Shown one piece after another: positions 15,570-23,976 of a stretch of DNA of 48,388 bases. A program made the translations under genes and the position numbers. The DNA is taken from positions 1 through 48,388 of the forward strand of contig NZ_JAAOXM010000022.1 in the NCBI RefSeq assembly GCF_011605345.1, read 5' to 3'. Source of the DNA: Burkholderia sp. D-99. GTDB lineage: Bacteria; Pseudomonadota; Gammaproteobacteria; Burkholderiales; Burkholderiaceae. Under the pieces are notes generated by a model. The model ran no database searches and was not told the origin of the DNA. It saw nothing but the letters and a program-made list of their open reading frames with translations. The number at the start of each line of letters is the position of its first letter. The stretch's first letter is position 1.

Positions 15570-16586
15570 TTGAAACGAATCGTCATTGCCGGCATTGCGC
15601 TCGTCCTGTTCGTGTTCGCCGCCGGTGCGCTCGTGCTGCGCGGCCTGGCCGACTTCGAGCTGAAGGGCGCGAGCGTGTCGACGCTCACGTTCCGCGCCGG
15701 CGGCGCCGACCTCGTCGGCACGCTTGCGCTGCCGGCCCATGCACCCGGAGCGCCGATTGTACTGCTCGTCCACGGTGACGGGCCGCGCACCCGCTTCTCC
15801 GACGACACAATGCTGCCGCTCGTCAACAGCCTGCTCGATGCCGGCATCGGCGTGTTCGCATGGGACAAGCAAGGCACCGGCCGCAGCGGCGGCGACTGGC
15901 TCGCGCAATCGATGCAGGATCGTGCGAACGAAACGATCGCCGCGATGGCGCGCGTGCGCGCCACCGTCGGTCCCGCGCACAAGATCGGCCTGCTGGGCTT
16001 CTCGCAAGGCGGATGGGTCATTCCGCGCGTCGCGAATGCAGTTCGGCCCGCGTTCTCGGTGATCGTCGGCGGCGCCGTCAGCTGGCGCCGGCAAGGCACC
16101 TACCTGACGCGGCAGCAGCTCCAGGCAACCGGCCTGCAGCCGGATCGAATCGATGCGACACTGGCCGCCGAGCGACGCGACAACGACGAAATCTTCGGTC
16201 GGTCGAACGTGCCGGCCGATCCGAACCGCCGCCCCGACATCGAGCCGCGCCGCTTCGGCTTCATCGCACGCAACTACCTGGAGGATTCTTCGCAGGCGCT
16301 CGCGACGATGCAGGGGCCCGTGCTGGCCGTATGGGGCGCGCTGGACCGCAATGTCGATCCGGTCGACGAGGCGAACGCTTACACGCATGCCTTCGCGAAC
16401 CGGCCCGACCGGCGCGTGATGGTCGTGGCCGGTGCGACGCACGGGCTGCTGCGCGCCGGCTGGTTCGACTACCAGCTCGAGTCCGACTGGCCGACGTGGA
16501 AGACATGGCTGTACATGGCGCTCGGCCGCCACGCGTATGCGCCTGGCGCGCTCGGCCCGATCGAAGCCTGGGTCCGTGCGCAATGA
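15570..16586 (+). CDS. Membrane-anchored or exported alpha/beta hydrolase
   Basis: 338 residues. An N-terminal hydrophobic segment (IVIAGIALVLFVFAAGALVL) is an uncleaved anchor or signal. The alpha/beta hydrolase fold shows VHGDG (68-72) before the nucleophile elbow GFSQGG with S145. The likely acid is D259 (WGALDRNVD) and the base H291 (ATHGLL). The start appears to be TTG at 15570 with GAGGG upstream. It is divergent from a TetR gene that also appears to use TTG. The ABC exporter follows 98 bases later, after a palindrome. Substrate unknown; family relatives act as esterases or peptidases. Confidence 0.87.
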   Translation: MKRIVIAGIALVLFVFAAGALVLRGLADFELKGASVSTLTFRAGGADLVGTLALPAHAPGAPIVLLVHGDGPRTRFSDDTMLPLVNSLLDAGIGVFAWDKQGTGRSGGDWLAQSMQDRANETIAAMARVRATVGPAHKIGLLGFSQGGWVIPRVANAVRPAFSVIVGGAVSWRRQGTYLTRQQLQATGLQPDRIDATLAAERRDNDEIFGRSNVPADPNRRPDIEPRRFGFIARNYLEDSSQALATMQGPVLAVWGALDRNVDPVDEANAYTHAFANRPDRRVMVVAGATHGLLRAGWFDYQLESDWPTWKTWLYMALGRHAYAPGALGPIEAWVRAQ

Positions 16587-16642
16587 ACACGTGTGCAACA
16601 TGGCGGCATCGCGACTGGCGCCGCGCATGAAGCACGCAGTAC

Positions 16643-16666
16643 CGGCTGCGCCGATCGGCGCAGCCG
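16643..16666. promoter_or_regulatory. 24-base perfect palindrome before the ABC exporter
   Basis: The twelve-base half CGGCTGCGCCGA is followed by its exact reverse complement, a few bases before the exporter's AAGGAGAGG ribosome site. As RNA it would fold into a tight hairpin between the hydrolase and exporter genes. It could be a terminator without T tract, an mRNA-processing site, or a protein-binding site. Confidence 0.5.
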
Positions 16667-16684
16667 CATCAAGGAGAGGTTCCA

Positions 16685-18538
16685 ATGTTTTCGTGGTTTG
16701 AACGGCGCCTGCCGACTTTCCCGCTCGAAGATCCCGCCACGCCGCCGAAGGGATTCTTCTCGTTCGTCTGGGCGTGCACGAAAGGCGCGCGCAGCTGGAT
16801 CCTGCTGATCGCGCTCACCTCGGCTGCGCTGGCCGCATACGAAGCCGCGCTGTTCGCGATGATGGGCCGCGTGGTCGACTGGCTCGCGTCCGCGACACCG
16901 GCGGAGTTCGGCGGCCGGCACTTCGGCACGCTCGCCGGTTTCGCGGCGATTCTCGCCGGCAGCACGTTGCTGATCGCGCTGCATACGATGGTCAAGCACC
17001 AGGTGCTCGCGATCAACTTCCCGATGCGGCTGCGCTGGCTGTTTCACCGGCTGATGCTCGACCAGAGCCTGTCGTTCTACGCGAACGAGTTCGCGGGCCG
17101 CGTGACGACCAAGATCATGCAGACCGCGCTCGCGGTGCGCGATGCGCTGTTCATGTCGGTCGACGTCGTGATCGGCGTCGCCGCGTACCTGATCGGCATC
17201 CTTGCGCTCGCGGCCAGCTTCGACTGGCGGCTGATGATCCCGCTCGTGCTGTGGGCGCTCGGCTACGGCGCGGCGTGCGCGTTCTTCGTGCCGCGCCTGG
17301 GCGCCGTCGGCAGCCGCCAGGCCGATGCGCGCGCGCTGATGACGGGCCGCATCACCGACGCGTATTCGAACATCACGACCGTGAAGCTGTTCTCGCATAC
17401 GCGGCGGGAAGCCGATCACGCACGCCGCGCGATGGAAGCGTTCAAGGCGACCGGCGACGCGCAGATGCGCCTCGTCAGCGCGTTCGAGGTCGTCAATCAC
17501 CTGCTGTCGACGCTGCTGCTGGTCGGCTCGACCGGCCTCGCGCTGTATCTGTGGATGCACGGCGAGGTGAGCGCGGGCGTCGTCGCGGCGGTGATCGCGA
17601 TGGCGCTGCGCCTGTCGAGCTATTCGCACTGGATCATGTGGGAGATGACCGAGCTGTTCGAGAACGTCGGCACGATCCAGGACGGCATCAATACGCTGAC
17701 GAAGGTGCGCAGCGTGGTCGACGCGTCCGATGCGAAGCCGCTCGCCGTGCAGCGCGGCGGGATCGTGTTCGACAACGTGCAGTTCGCGCACGAGGACAAC
17801 GACCGCGCCGTGTTCGACGGGTTGAACCTGACGATCCGGCCCGGCGAGCGGATCGGCCTGATCGGCCGCTCGGGTGCCGGCAAGTCGACGCTCGTGAACC
17901 TGCTGCTGCGCTTCTACGACGTGGGCGGCGGCACGATCCGGATCGACGGGCAGGACATCGCGCACGTGACGCAGGACAGCCTGCGCAGCGCGATCGGGAT
18001 GGTCACGCAGGATACGTCGCTGCTGCACCGGACGATGCGCGAGAACCTGCTGTACGGGCGCCCCGACGCAACCGAGCGCGAGATGCACGAGGCGGCCGTG
18101 CGCGCGGAAGCGTCCGAGTTCATCGACCGGCTGCGCGACCGCCACGGGCGCAGCGGCTACGACGTCGAGGTCGGCGAACGCGGCGTGAAGCTGTCGGGCG
18201 GCCAGCGGCAGCGCGTCGCGATCGCGCGCGTGATGCTCAAGGACGCGCCGATCCTCGTGCTCGACGAAGCGACCAGCGCGCTCGATTCCGAGGTCGAAGT
18301 CGCGATCCAGCGCAGCCTCGACGGCCTGATGAGCGGCAAGACGGTGATCGCGATCGCGCACCGGCTGTCGACCATCGCGGCGATGGACCGGCTGATCGTG
18401 CTCGACGAAGGGCGCATCGTCGAGGAAGGCACGCACCAGCAGTTGCTGCAGGCCGGCGGCATCTATGCGGCGCTGTGGGCGCACCAGAGCGGCGGGTTCC
18501 TCGGCGAAACGGCGGACGTGGAGAAGGCGGAGCAGTAG
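16685..18538 (+). CDS. ABC exporter, fused membrane and ATPase domains
   Basis: 617 residues, a half-transporter of the MsbA/ATM1 type. The six-helix membrane domain spans roughly 35-340. The ATPase domain carries Walker A GRSGAGKST (near 394), signature LSGGQRQRVAIAR (near 502), Walker B ILVLDEATSALD (near 523) and the H-loop AIAHRLST (near 558). It should act as a homodimer exporting a lipid, peptide or toxic compound from the inner membrane. AAGGAGAGG is upstream. It lies behind a TetR-hydrolase pair, which suggests export linked to that regulator, and is followed by a DUF4262 gene after about 124 bases. Confidence 0.93.
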   Translation: MFSWFERRLPTFPLEDPATPPKGFFSFVWACTKGARSWILLIALTSAALAAYEAALFAMMGRVVDWLASATPAEFGGRHFGTLAGFAAILAGSTLLIALHTMVKHQVLAINFPMRLRWLFHRLMLDQSLSFYANEFAGRVTTKIMQTALAVRDALFMSVDVVIGVAAYLIGILALAASFDWRLMIPLVLWALGYGAACAFFVPRLGAVGSRQADARALMTGRITDAYSNITTVKLFSHTRREADHARRAMEAFKATGDAQMRLVSAFEVVNHLLSTLLLVGSTGLALYLWMHGEVSAGVVAAVIAMALRLSSYSHWIMWEMTELFENVGTIQDGINTLTKVRSVVDASDAKPLAVQRGGIVFDNVQFAHEDNDRAVFDGLNLTIRPGERIGLIGRSGAGKSTLVNLLLRFYDVGGGTIRIDGQDIAHVTQDSLRSAIGMVTQDTSLLHRTMRENLLYGRPDATEREMHEAAVRAEASEFIDRLRDRHGRSGYDVEVGERGVKLSGGQRQRVAIARVMLKDAPILVLDEATSALDSEVEVAIQRSLDGLMSGKTVIAIAHRLSTIAAMDRLIVLDEGRIVEEGTHQQLLQAGGIYAALWAHQSGGFLGETADVEKAEQ

Positions 18539-18662
18539 GCGGGACCGCTGTGGCAACATGGCGGCACGGCGATCGCCGGCCGGTTCGGCCACGATCGCTT
18601 TCCCGACGGCCGGACGCCAGCGCCCGGCTTCCCGCCGCCCGACACAGATCCAAGGAGCCCGT

Positions 18663-19169
18663 ATGACCACGCGACCGGATATCGCCACTGCGCTCGACGC
18701 GCCCGATTCGGCGCTCGAGGAAGACGAGCAGCGATTCGTGAGCCAGATTCGCCAGCACGGATGGTTCCGCACGGAAGTGTTTGCGGAAGGGGACGATCCA
18801 GGGTTCTCGTTCACGACCGGGCTGTGGGTCAATCACGGCTTTCCGGAAATCATCGTGTTCTCGTTGCCGGCGCGCATCGTCCACGACGTGCTGTGGGACG
18901 TCTACCGGATGGTCGCGGCCGGCACGCCGCCCCCGGTCGGCGAAGTCACCGCATCCGTCTACGCCAAGGCGAACGCGCTCCTCATGCCGGTCGAAAAAGC
19001 CCACTACGAAGCCCATCTCGGCTGGAACCGCTGGTTCTACGGCAACGACGACTTCCCGTGCGTCCAGCTGCTGTGGCCCGACCGCGACGGGGTTTTCCCG
19101 TGGCAGCCGGAAGCGGACGACGCGTTGAACGCCGCGCAGCCGCGGCTGTTCGCAGCGGGCGACGCCTGA
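18663..19169 (+). CDS. DUF4262 domain protein
   Basis: 168 residues from the ATG at 18663, which has AAGGAG just upstream. The whole protein matches the pattern of the DUF4262 family: FSFTTGLWVNHGFPEIIVF near residues 40-60, then a core ending in FYGNDDFPCVQLLWPDRDG. No signal peptide or membrane segment. Function of the family is not established. It follows the ABC exporter in the same direction and is convergent with the aldehyde dehydrogenase gene. Confidence 0.85.
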   Translation: MTTRPDIATALDAPDSALEEDEQRFVSQIRQHGWFRTEVFAEGDDPGFSFTTGLWVNHGFPEIIVFSLPARIVHDVLWDVYRMVAAGTPPPVGEVTASVYAKANALLMPVEKAHYEAHLGWNRWFYGNDDFPCVQLLWPDRDGVFPWQPEADDALNAAQPRLFAAGDA

Positions 19170-19226
19170 CGCTGATCCGCGCACCGGATTGCGCTGCACG
19201 CCGCTCGCGTGCCGCGCCACCCAACG

Positions 19227-20717
19227 CTACAACCGCACGACCGTCGACTTCAGCTCGGTGTACTTGTCGAGCGCATGCAACGACTTGTCGCGACCGTTGC
19301 CCGACTGCTTGTAGCCGCCGAACGGGAAGTTCAGGTCGTCGCTGCCGTCGCCATAGCAGTTGACCCACACGGTGCCCGCACGCAGCCGCCTCGCAACGGC
19401 ATGCGCGGTCGAGAGATCGGCCGACCACACGGCTGCGGCCAGTCCGTAGTCGGTATCGTTGGCGATCCGCACGGCCTCGTCGACGTCGTCGAACACGATC
19501 ACCGACAGCACGGGCCCGAAAATCTCCTCGCGCGCGATCCTCGCATCGGGTTTCACCTCGAACACCGTCGGCTCGACATAGAACCCGCCCGTCTCCTCGC
19601 GCACGCGCGCGCCGCCCGTCACGAGGCACCCCTCGTCGCGCCCGGCGCCGATATAGCCCATCACGCGATCGAGCTGCATGCGATCGACGATCGCCCCCAT
19701 CGTCACCGACGGATCGAGCGGATGTCCGGGCGCAAAGCGCCGCGACGCAGCGACCAGTTTCGCGACGAATGCCTCCTTGATGTCGCGATGCACGAGCAGG
19801 CGCGAGCCGGCCGTGCACACTTCGCCCATGTTGAAGAAGATCGCGTCGGCGGCCGCCTGCGCGGCGCGGTCGAGATCGGGGCAATCGGGCAACACGATGT
19901 TCGGCGACTTGCCGCCGAGCTCGAGCCAGACGCGCTTCAGGTTCGACTGCGCGGCGCACGCCATGATCTGCTGCCCCGTGCGTGTCGACCCGGTGAACGC
20001 GATGCAGTCGACGTCGCGATGCAGCGCGAGCGCCCTGCCCGGCTCCGCGCCGCCCGGCACGACGCTGAACACGCCGGCCGGCATACCGGCGTCGCACGCG
20101 AGCTGCGCGACGCGGATCGCGGTGAGCGGCGATTTCTCGGACGGCTTGAGCACCACGCTGTTGCCGGCCGCGAGCGCCGGCGCGAACTTCCAGGCGGCCA
20201 TCAGCAGCGGGAAATTCCACGGCACGACGGCCGCGACGACGCCGATCGGCTCGCGCGTGACGAGCCCGACCAGATGATGGTCGACCGGCGCAACTTCACC
20301 GCCGACCTTGTCGATCGCTTCCGCATACCATTCGACGCAATGCGCGGCAGCCGGCACGTCGATCGCCGTGGTATCGGCGATCGGCTTGCCGGTGTCGAGC
20401 GTCTCGAGCAGCGCGAGTTCGTCGAGGTGCTCGCGCATCAGCGCGGCCCAGCGCTGCAGCACCGCCTTGCGGGCGCGCGGGTTCATGCCGGCCCAGCTCC
20501 GGGCGTCGAACGCGCGGCGCGCGGCCGCCACCGCGAGGTCGACGTCGTCGGCGCCGCAATCGGCCACGTGCGCGAGCACGCCACCGTCGATCGGGCTCAC
20601 ACAAGCGAAGGTCGCGCCGGTTTGTGCGTGGCGCGCCTCGCCGTCGACGAACGCGCGCCCTTCGATCCGCAACACGGCCGCGCGGGCCTGCCAGTCTTCG
20701 AATGTCGGTTGATTCAT
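19227..20717 (-). CDS. puuC: Gamma-glutamyl-gamma-aminobutyraldehyde dehydrogenase (PuuC-like)
   Basis: 496 residues, the same length as E. coli PuuC and close to it throughout, for example LALLETLDTGKPI, WYAEAIDKV and the ending GNGRDKSLHALDKYTELK. Catalytic residues are all present: C301 (GEVCTAGSR), E266 (LELGGK), N168 (PWNF) and K191 (KPSEK). It oxidises an aminoaldehyde to the acid with NAD(P). The ATG at 20717 has GAGGAA upstream. It is the last gene of a nine-gene polyamine-type run and starts 25 bases after the amidase gene. It could also act on other omega-aminoaldehydes or betaine aldehyde. Confidence 0.92.
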   Translation of the reverse strand: MNQPTFEDWQARAAVLRIEGRAFVDGEARHAQTGATFACVSPIDGGVLAHVADCGADDVDLAVAAARRAFDARSWAGMNPRARKAVLQRWAALMREHLDELALLETLDTGKPIADTTAIDVPAAAHCVEWYAEAIDKVGGEVAPVDHHLVGLVTREPIGVVAAVVPWNFPLLMAAWKFAPALAAGNSVVLKPSEKSPLTAIRVAQLACDAGMPAGVFSVVPGGAEPGRALALHRDVDCIAFTGSTRTGQQIMACAAQSNLKRVWLELGGKSPNIVLPDCPDLDRAAQAAADAIFFNMGEVCTAGSRLLVHRDIKEAFVAKLVAASRRFAPGHPLDPSVTMGAIVDRMQLDRVMGYIGAGRDEGCLVTGGARVREETGGFYVEPTVFEVKPDARIAREEIFGPVLSVIVFDDVDEAVRIANDTDYGLAAAVWSADLSTAHAVARRLRAGTVWVNCYGDGSDDLNFPFGGYKQSGNGRDKSLHALDKYTELKSTVVRL

Positions 20718-20742
20718 GCGTTTCCTCGTGAAAAGTCGCGCA

Positions 20743-22158
20743 TCACGACCCGGTGAACGGATCGATCGGCGTGAAGATGCCCGCGCGTGCCTCGATCGCT
20801 TCGCCCGCGGCGAGACACAGCGCTTCCTGAAAGCGTCCGGCGACGACCTGCACACCGGTCGGTACGCCATCGCGGATGCCGGTCGGCACCGACAGCCCCG
20901 GCAGCCCGAGCAACGCGGTCGCGAGCAGCGGCCCCTGCCGGTCGATGATCGCGCGCATCGCGTCGTCGCCGTGCTGATCGGCGTCGATCGCGAACGGCCG
21001 CGCGCACGACACCGGCATCAGCAGGAGCGGATAGCGCACGAAGAACTGCTGCCAGTCGCGCAGCAGCGCAGTGCGTCGTGCCAGGCCGCTCATGTAGCCC
21101 TCGAGGTCGAGCGGCGTCGCGAGACGGCGCTGGCTCGCGAACGCGGTACGGATCGTGGTGTCGCCGTGCTCCATGATCACGTCGCCGAGGCCGCTGCGCG
21201 CTTCGTTGGTCACCAGGTCCAGCCACAGTTCGCACGCTTCGGTGAAGCGCGGCGGCTCCGCTTCCTCGACGATGCAGCCCGCGTCCTCGAGCCAGCGCGC
21301 GGCCTGCCGGATCGCATCGACCACCACCGGATCGGACGGCACGCCCGGTAGCGCCGGGCACACGGCCACCCGCGCGGGGAACGCGGCTTCGTGCGCCATC
21401 GGCGCGACCGGCATCCACCATGCGTCGCGCGCGTCGCCCGCCGCCATCGCGTCGAGCGCGAGCCGCAGATCGCCGACCGTGCGGGCGAGCGGCCCCTGTA
21501 CGGAGGCGAGCTGCACCGCGAGCGTGCGGTCCTTCGACTGCGTCGGGTTGTACGCGGGCACGCGCCCGGTGCTGGGCCGCAGCCCGGCGACACCGCACGC
21601 GTAGGCCGGGTAGCGGATCGAGCCGCCCAGGTCGTTGCCGTGCGCGATCGCGCCGATGCCGGCGGCCACGGCCGCGGCGGCTCCCCCGCTGGACCCGCCC
21701 GGCGTGAGCGACGAATTCCACGGATTCGACGTGCGGCCGTGCAGGTCGTTGTCGGTGAACCAGCGGTACGAAAACGCCGGTGCATTGCTGCGCCCGATCA
21801 CGATCGCGCCGGCCTTGCGCAGGTTCGCGGTCACCGGGCTGTCCTCGTGCGCGATCAGGTCTGAAAACGCGCGCACGCCGTTGGTCGTCGCGCGTCCGGC
21901 CGTGTCGACGTTGATCTTCACGGTCACCGGCACGCCGTGCAGCGGGCCGACCGGCGCGCCGCGCGCGATCGCGGCATCGGCAGCGGACGCGGCCTGCAAC
22001 GCGCTGTCGGCCATCACGTCGACGATCGCGTTGATGACGGGGTTCACCGCCTCGAGCCGCTGCAGGCAGCTGCGCGTGAGTTCGGTGGCAGACACGTCGC
22101 GACGCGCGACGCGCTCGGCCATCTCGGCCGCGCTGAGACGCCACAATTCCTGGGTCAT
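20743..22158 (-). CDS. Amidase-signature family hydrolase
   Basis: 471 residues with the complete Ser-cisSer-Lys triad of the amidase signature family: K81 (VTVKINVD), S156 (TPGGSSGG) and S180 (GNDLGGSIRYP). Members cleave amides of very varied kinds. GAGGAG precedes the ATG. It lies between a cupin and the PuuC-like dehydrogenase. In the classical putrescine pathway the gamma-glutamyl-GABA amide is cleaved by PuuD, a class-I glutaminase-type enzyme that is absent here. This amidase is a plausible replacement, but it could equally act on another amide. Substrate unproven. Confidence 0.92.
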   Translation of the reverse strand: MTQELWRLSAAEMAERVARRDVSATELTRSCLQRLEAVNPVINAIVDVMADSALQAASAADAAIARGAPVGPLHGVPVTVKINVDTAGRATTNGVRAFSDLIAHEDSPVTANLRKAGAIVIGRSNAPAFSYRWFTDNDLHGRTSNPWNSSLTPGGSSGGAAAAVAAGIGAIAHGNDLGGSIRYPAYACGVAGLRPSTGRVPAYNPTQSKDRTLAVQLASVQGPLARTVGDLRLALDAMAAGDARDAWWMPVAPMAHEAAFPARVAVCPALPGVPSDPVVVDAIRQAARWLEDAGCIVEEAEPPRFTEACELWLDLVTNEARSGLGDVIMEHGDTTIRTAFASQRRLATPLDLEGYMSGLARRTALLRDWQQFFVRYPLLLMPVSCARPFAIDADQHGDDAMRAIIDRQGPLLATALLGLPGLSVPTGIRDGVPTGVQVVAGRFQEALCLAAGEAIEARAGIFTPIDPFTGS

Positions 22159-22205
22159 GAGTTGCTCCTCGTTGATCTCGATGGTTATCCGGAACCGGCC
22201 GCGCG

Positions 22206-22586
22206 CTACGCGCCCGGCTGTCCGACCTGCGGTGCGTGCGACGCATAGATCTTGCGGCACGTTTCGACGACTTCCCACGTGCCGCGAAAACCCGGTGGAA
22301 TCACGAACCGGTCGCCGGCGCGCAGCACGCGTTCGCGGCCGTCCGTATCGCACACGATCGCGACGCCGCTCAGCATCTCGCAATACTCCGACTCGTCGTA
22401 CTCGATCGTCCAGCGGCCGGGGGTGCATTCCCAGATCCCGCAGCTGAACTGCCCGCACGGGCTGATGTAGTGATGCGACAGCGTCTGCAGCGGATTGCCG
22501 TCGAGCAGCAGCCCGCTCGGCACGCGGCTCTGCGTGAGCTTCGCCGGTGCCCGCATCAGGTCGACGAGATGCGTGATGTTGGTCAT
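22206..22586 (-). CDS. Small cupin protein (DUF861 / Cupin_3 type)
   Basis: 126 residues, one cupin domain with the pattern GIWECTPGRWTIEYDESEYC and then AGDRFVIPPGFRGTWEV, typical of the DUF861 group. These proteins often accompany amine and ureide catabolic enzymes, and their biochemical role is mostly unknown. TGGAGG lies upstream of the ATG. It sits between the PuuB-like oxidase and the amidase, with a 47-base gap to the latter, so it is certainly part of the same transcript by layout. It may bind a metal or a small carboxylate. Confidence 0.85.
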   Translation of the reverse strand: MTNITHLVDLMRAPAKLTQSRVPSGLLLDGNPLQTLSHHYISPCGQFSCGIWECTPGRWTIEYDESEYCEMLSGVAIVCDTDGRERVLRAGDRFVIPPGFRGTWEVVETCRKIYASHAPQVGQPGA

Positions 22587-22657
22587 GAGTGCCTCCAGGG
22601 CATGAGTGATTCGAAACGTTTCGGTGCCGCGCGGACGGGCCAGCCGCCCCGCGCGGG

Positions 22658-23950
22658 TCAGAGCAGGTCCATCATCCGGTGCCAGGCCATCGCGAGCGCC
22701 AGCATCGGCGTGCGCAGCGCCCGCCCGCCCGGAAAGTCGCGATGGCGAATCCGGCCGAACAGGTCGAAGCGCGCGGCCTGCGTGTCGATCGCTTCCGCGA
22801 TCAGCCGCCCCGCGAGGCCCGTCACGTTGACGCCGTGCCCGGAGAAGCCCTGCGCGAAATACACGGTCGGCTCGAGCCGGCCGAAATGCGGCGCGCGATT
22901 CATCGTCGCGTCGATCAGGCCGCCCCACGCATAGTCGATTCGCACATCGGCCAGCTGCGGGAACGTCTTCAGCATGTCGCGCCGCATCGCGGCCGCGAGG
23001 TCGCGCGGCGTGTTCGTCGAGCTACTGGCCTTGCCGCCCCATAACAGCCGGCGGTCGCGCGTCAGCCGGAAATAATCGAGCGCCGAATTCGTGTCGCAGA
23101 TCGCCGCATCGGCCGGCATCGTCTCGGCCGCGCGCGCGTCGCCGAGCGGCTCCGTCGCGATCAGGTACGTCGCGACCGGAATGATCTTGCGCGCGAGCGC
23201 GGGCGCCAGCCGCCCCAGGTACGCATTGCAGGCCAGCACGACATGACGGGCATCCACGTGCCCGCGCGCACACGTCACGCGGTGATGCGGCGCGGCGTGA
23301 TCGAGCGCGAGCGCGGGCGTGTCCTCGTGGATCGTCACGCCGGCTTCGCGCGCCGCCCGCGCGAGGCCGAGCGTGTAGTTCAGCGGATGCAGGTGGCCGC
23401 TGCCTTCGTAGCGGAGGCCGCCGACGTAACGATCCGATGCGACGAAGCGATGCATGTCGGCGCGCTCGACGAATTCGTAGCCGCGATAGCCGAAGCGGCT
23501 CGCCGCGGTATCGCGCCACGCGCGCAGCGCATCGAGATGGCGCGGCTTGTTCGCGGCGGTCAGGTAGCCGAAGGTCAGGTCGCAATCGATGCCGTACCGC
23601 TCGACCCGCTGCCGGACGATATCGACCGACTCCAGCCCCATCGACCATACGCGCCGCACGTCGTCTTCCGGCAGGTAGGCCGAGAACGTATCGATATCGC
23701 ACGCGTAACCGGCGATCAGCTGGCCGCCGTTGCGTCCGCTCGCGCCCCAGCCGATCTTCGACGCCTCGACGAGCACGACCGAATGGCCGCGTTCGGCGAG
23801 CTCGAGTGCCGCGGACAGGCCCGTGAGCCCGCCGCCGATCACGCACACGTCGGCCGTCACGGCCCCGTCGAGCGACGGGTGCCGCGCACGGTCGTTGGCT
23901 GTCGCTGCATAGTAGGACTGAACATGTTGCTGGTTTTCGAACTTGAGCAT
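22658..23950 (-). CDS. puuB: FAD-dependent amine oxidoreductase (PuuB-like, DAO family)
   Basis: 430 residues, close to E. coli PuuB in length. The N-terminal dinucleotide-binding fold reads VCVIGGGLTGLSAALELAERG (shortened, about 34-54), and the GWGASGRNGGQ motif (about 67-77) is typical of PuuB, OrdL and related oxidases. Near the C-terminus FSGHGVN contacts FAD in relatives. PuuB oxidises gamma-glutamylputrescine to the aldehyde, releasing ammonia and peroxide. The ATG at 23950 lacks a good ribosome site and lies 26 bases after the porin stop, so coupled translation is likely. Confidence 0.9.
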   Translation of the reverse strand: MLKFENQQHVQSYYAATANDRARHPSLDGAVTADVCVIGGGLTGLSAALELAERGHSVVLVEASKIGWGASGRNGGQLIAGYACDIDTFSAYLPEDDVRRVWSMGLESVDIVRQRVERYGIDCDLTFGYLTAANKPRHLDALRAWRDTAASRFGYRGYEFVERADMHRFVASDRYVGGLRYEGSGHLHPLNYTLGLARAAREAGVTIHEDTPALALDHAAPHHRVTCARGHVDARHVVLACNAYLGRLAPALARKIIPVATYLIATEPLGDARAAETMPADAAICDTNSALDYFRLTRDRRLLWGGKASSSTNTPRDLAAAMRRDMLKTFPQLADVRIDYAWGGLIDATMNRAPHFGRLEPTVYFAQGFSGHGVNVTGLAGRLIAEAIDTQAARFDLFGRIRHRDFPGGRALRTPMLALAMAWHRMMDLL

Positions 23951-23976
23951 GTGCAAGACTCGCGAACGGCGTCGCG

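Noticed and set aside
16469..18832. A 787-codon open frame on the minus strand
   Set aside because: It lies antisense to the ABC exporter, is extremely rich in Arg, Ala, Asp and His, has no family motifs, and is a GC-bias shadow.
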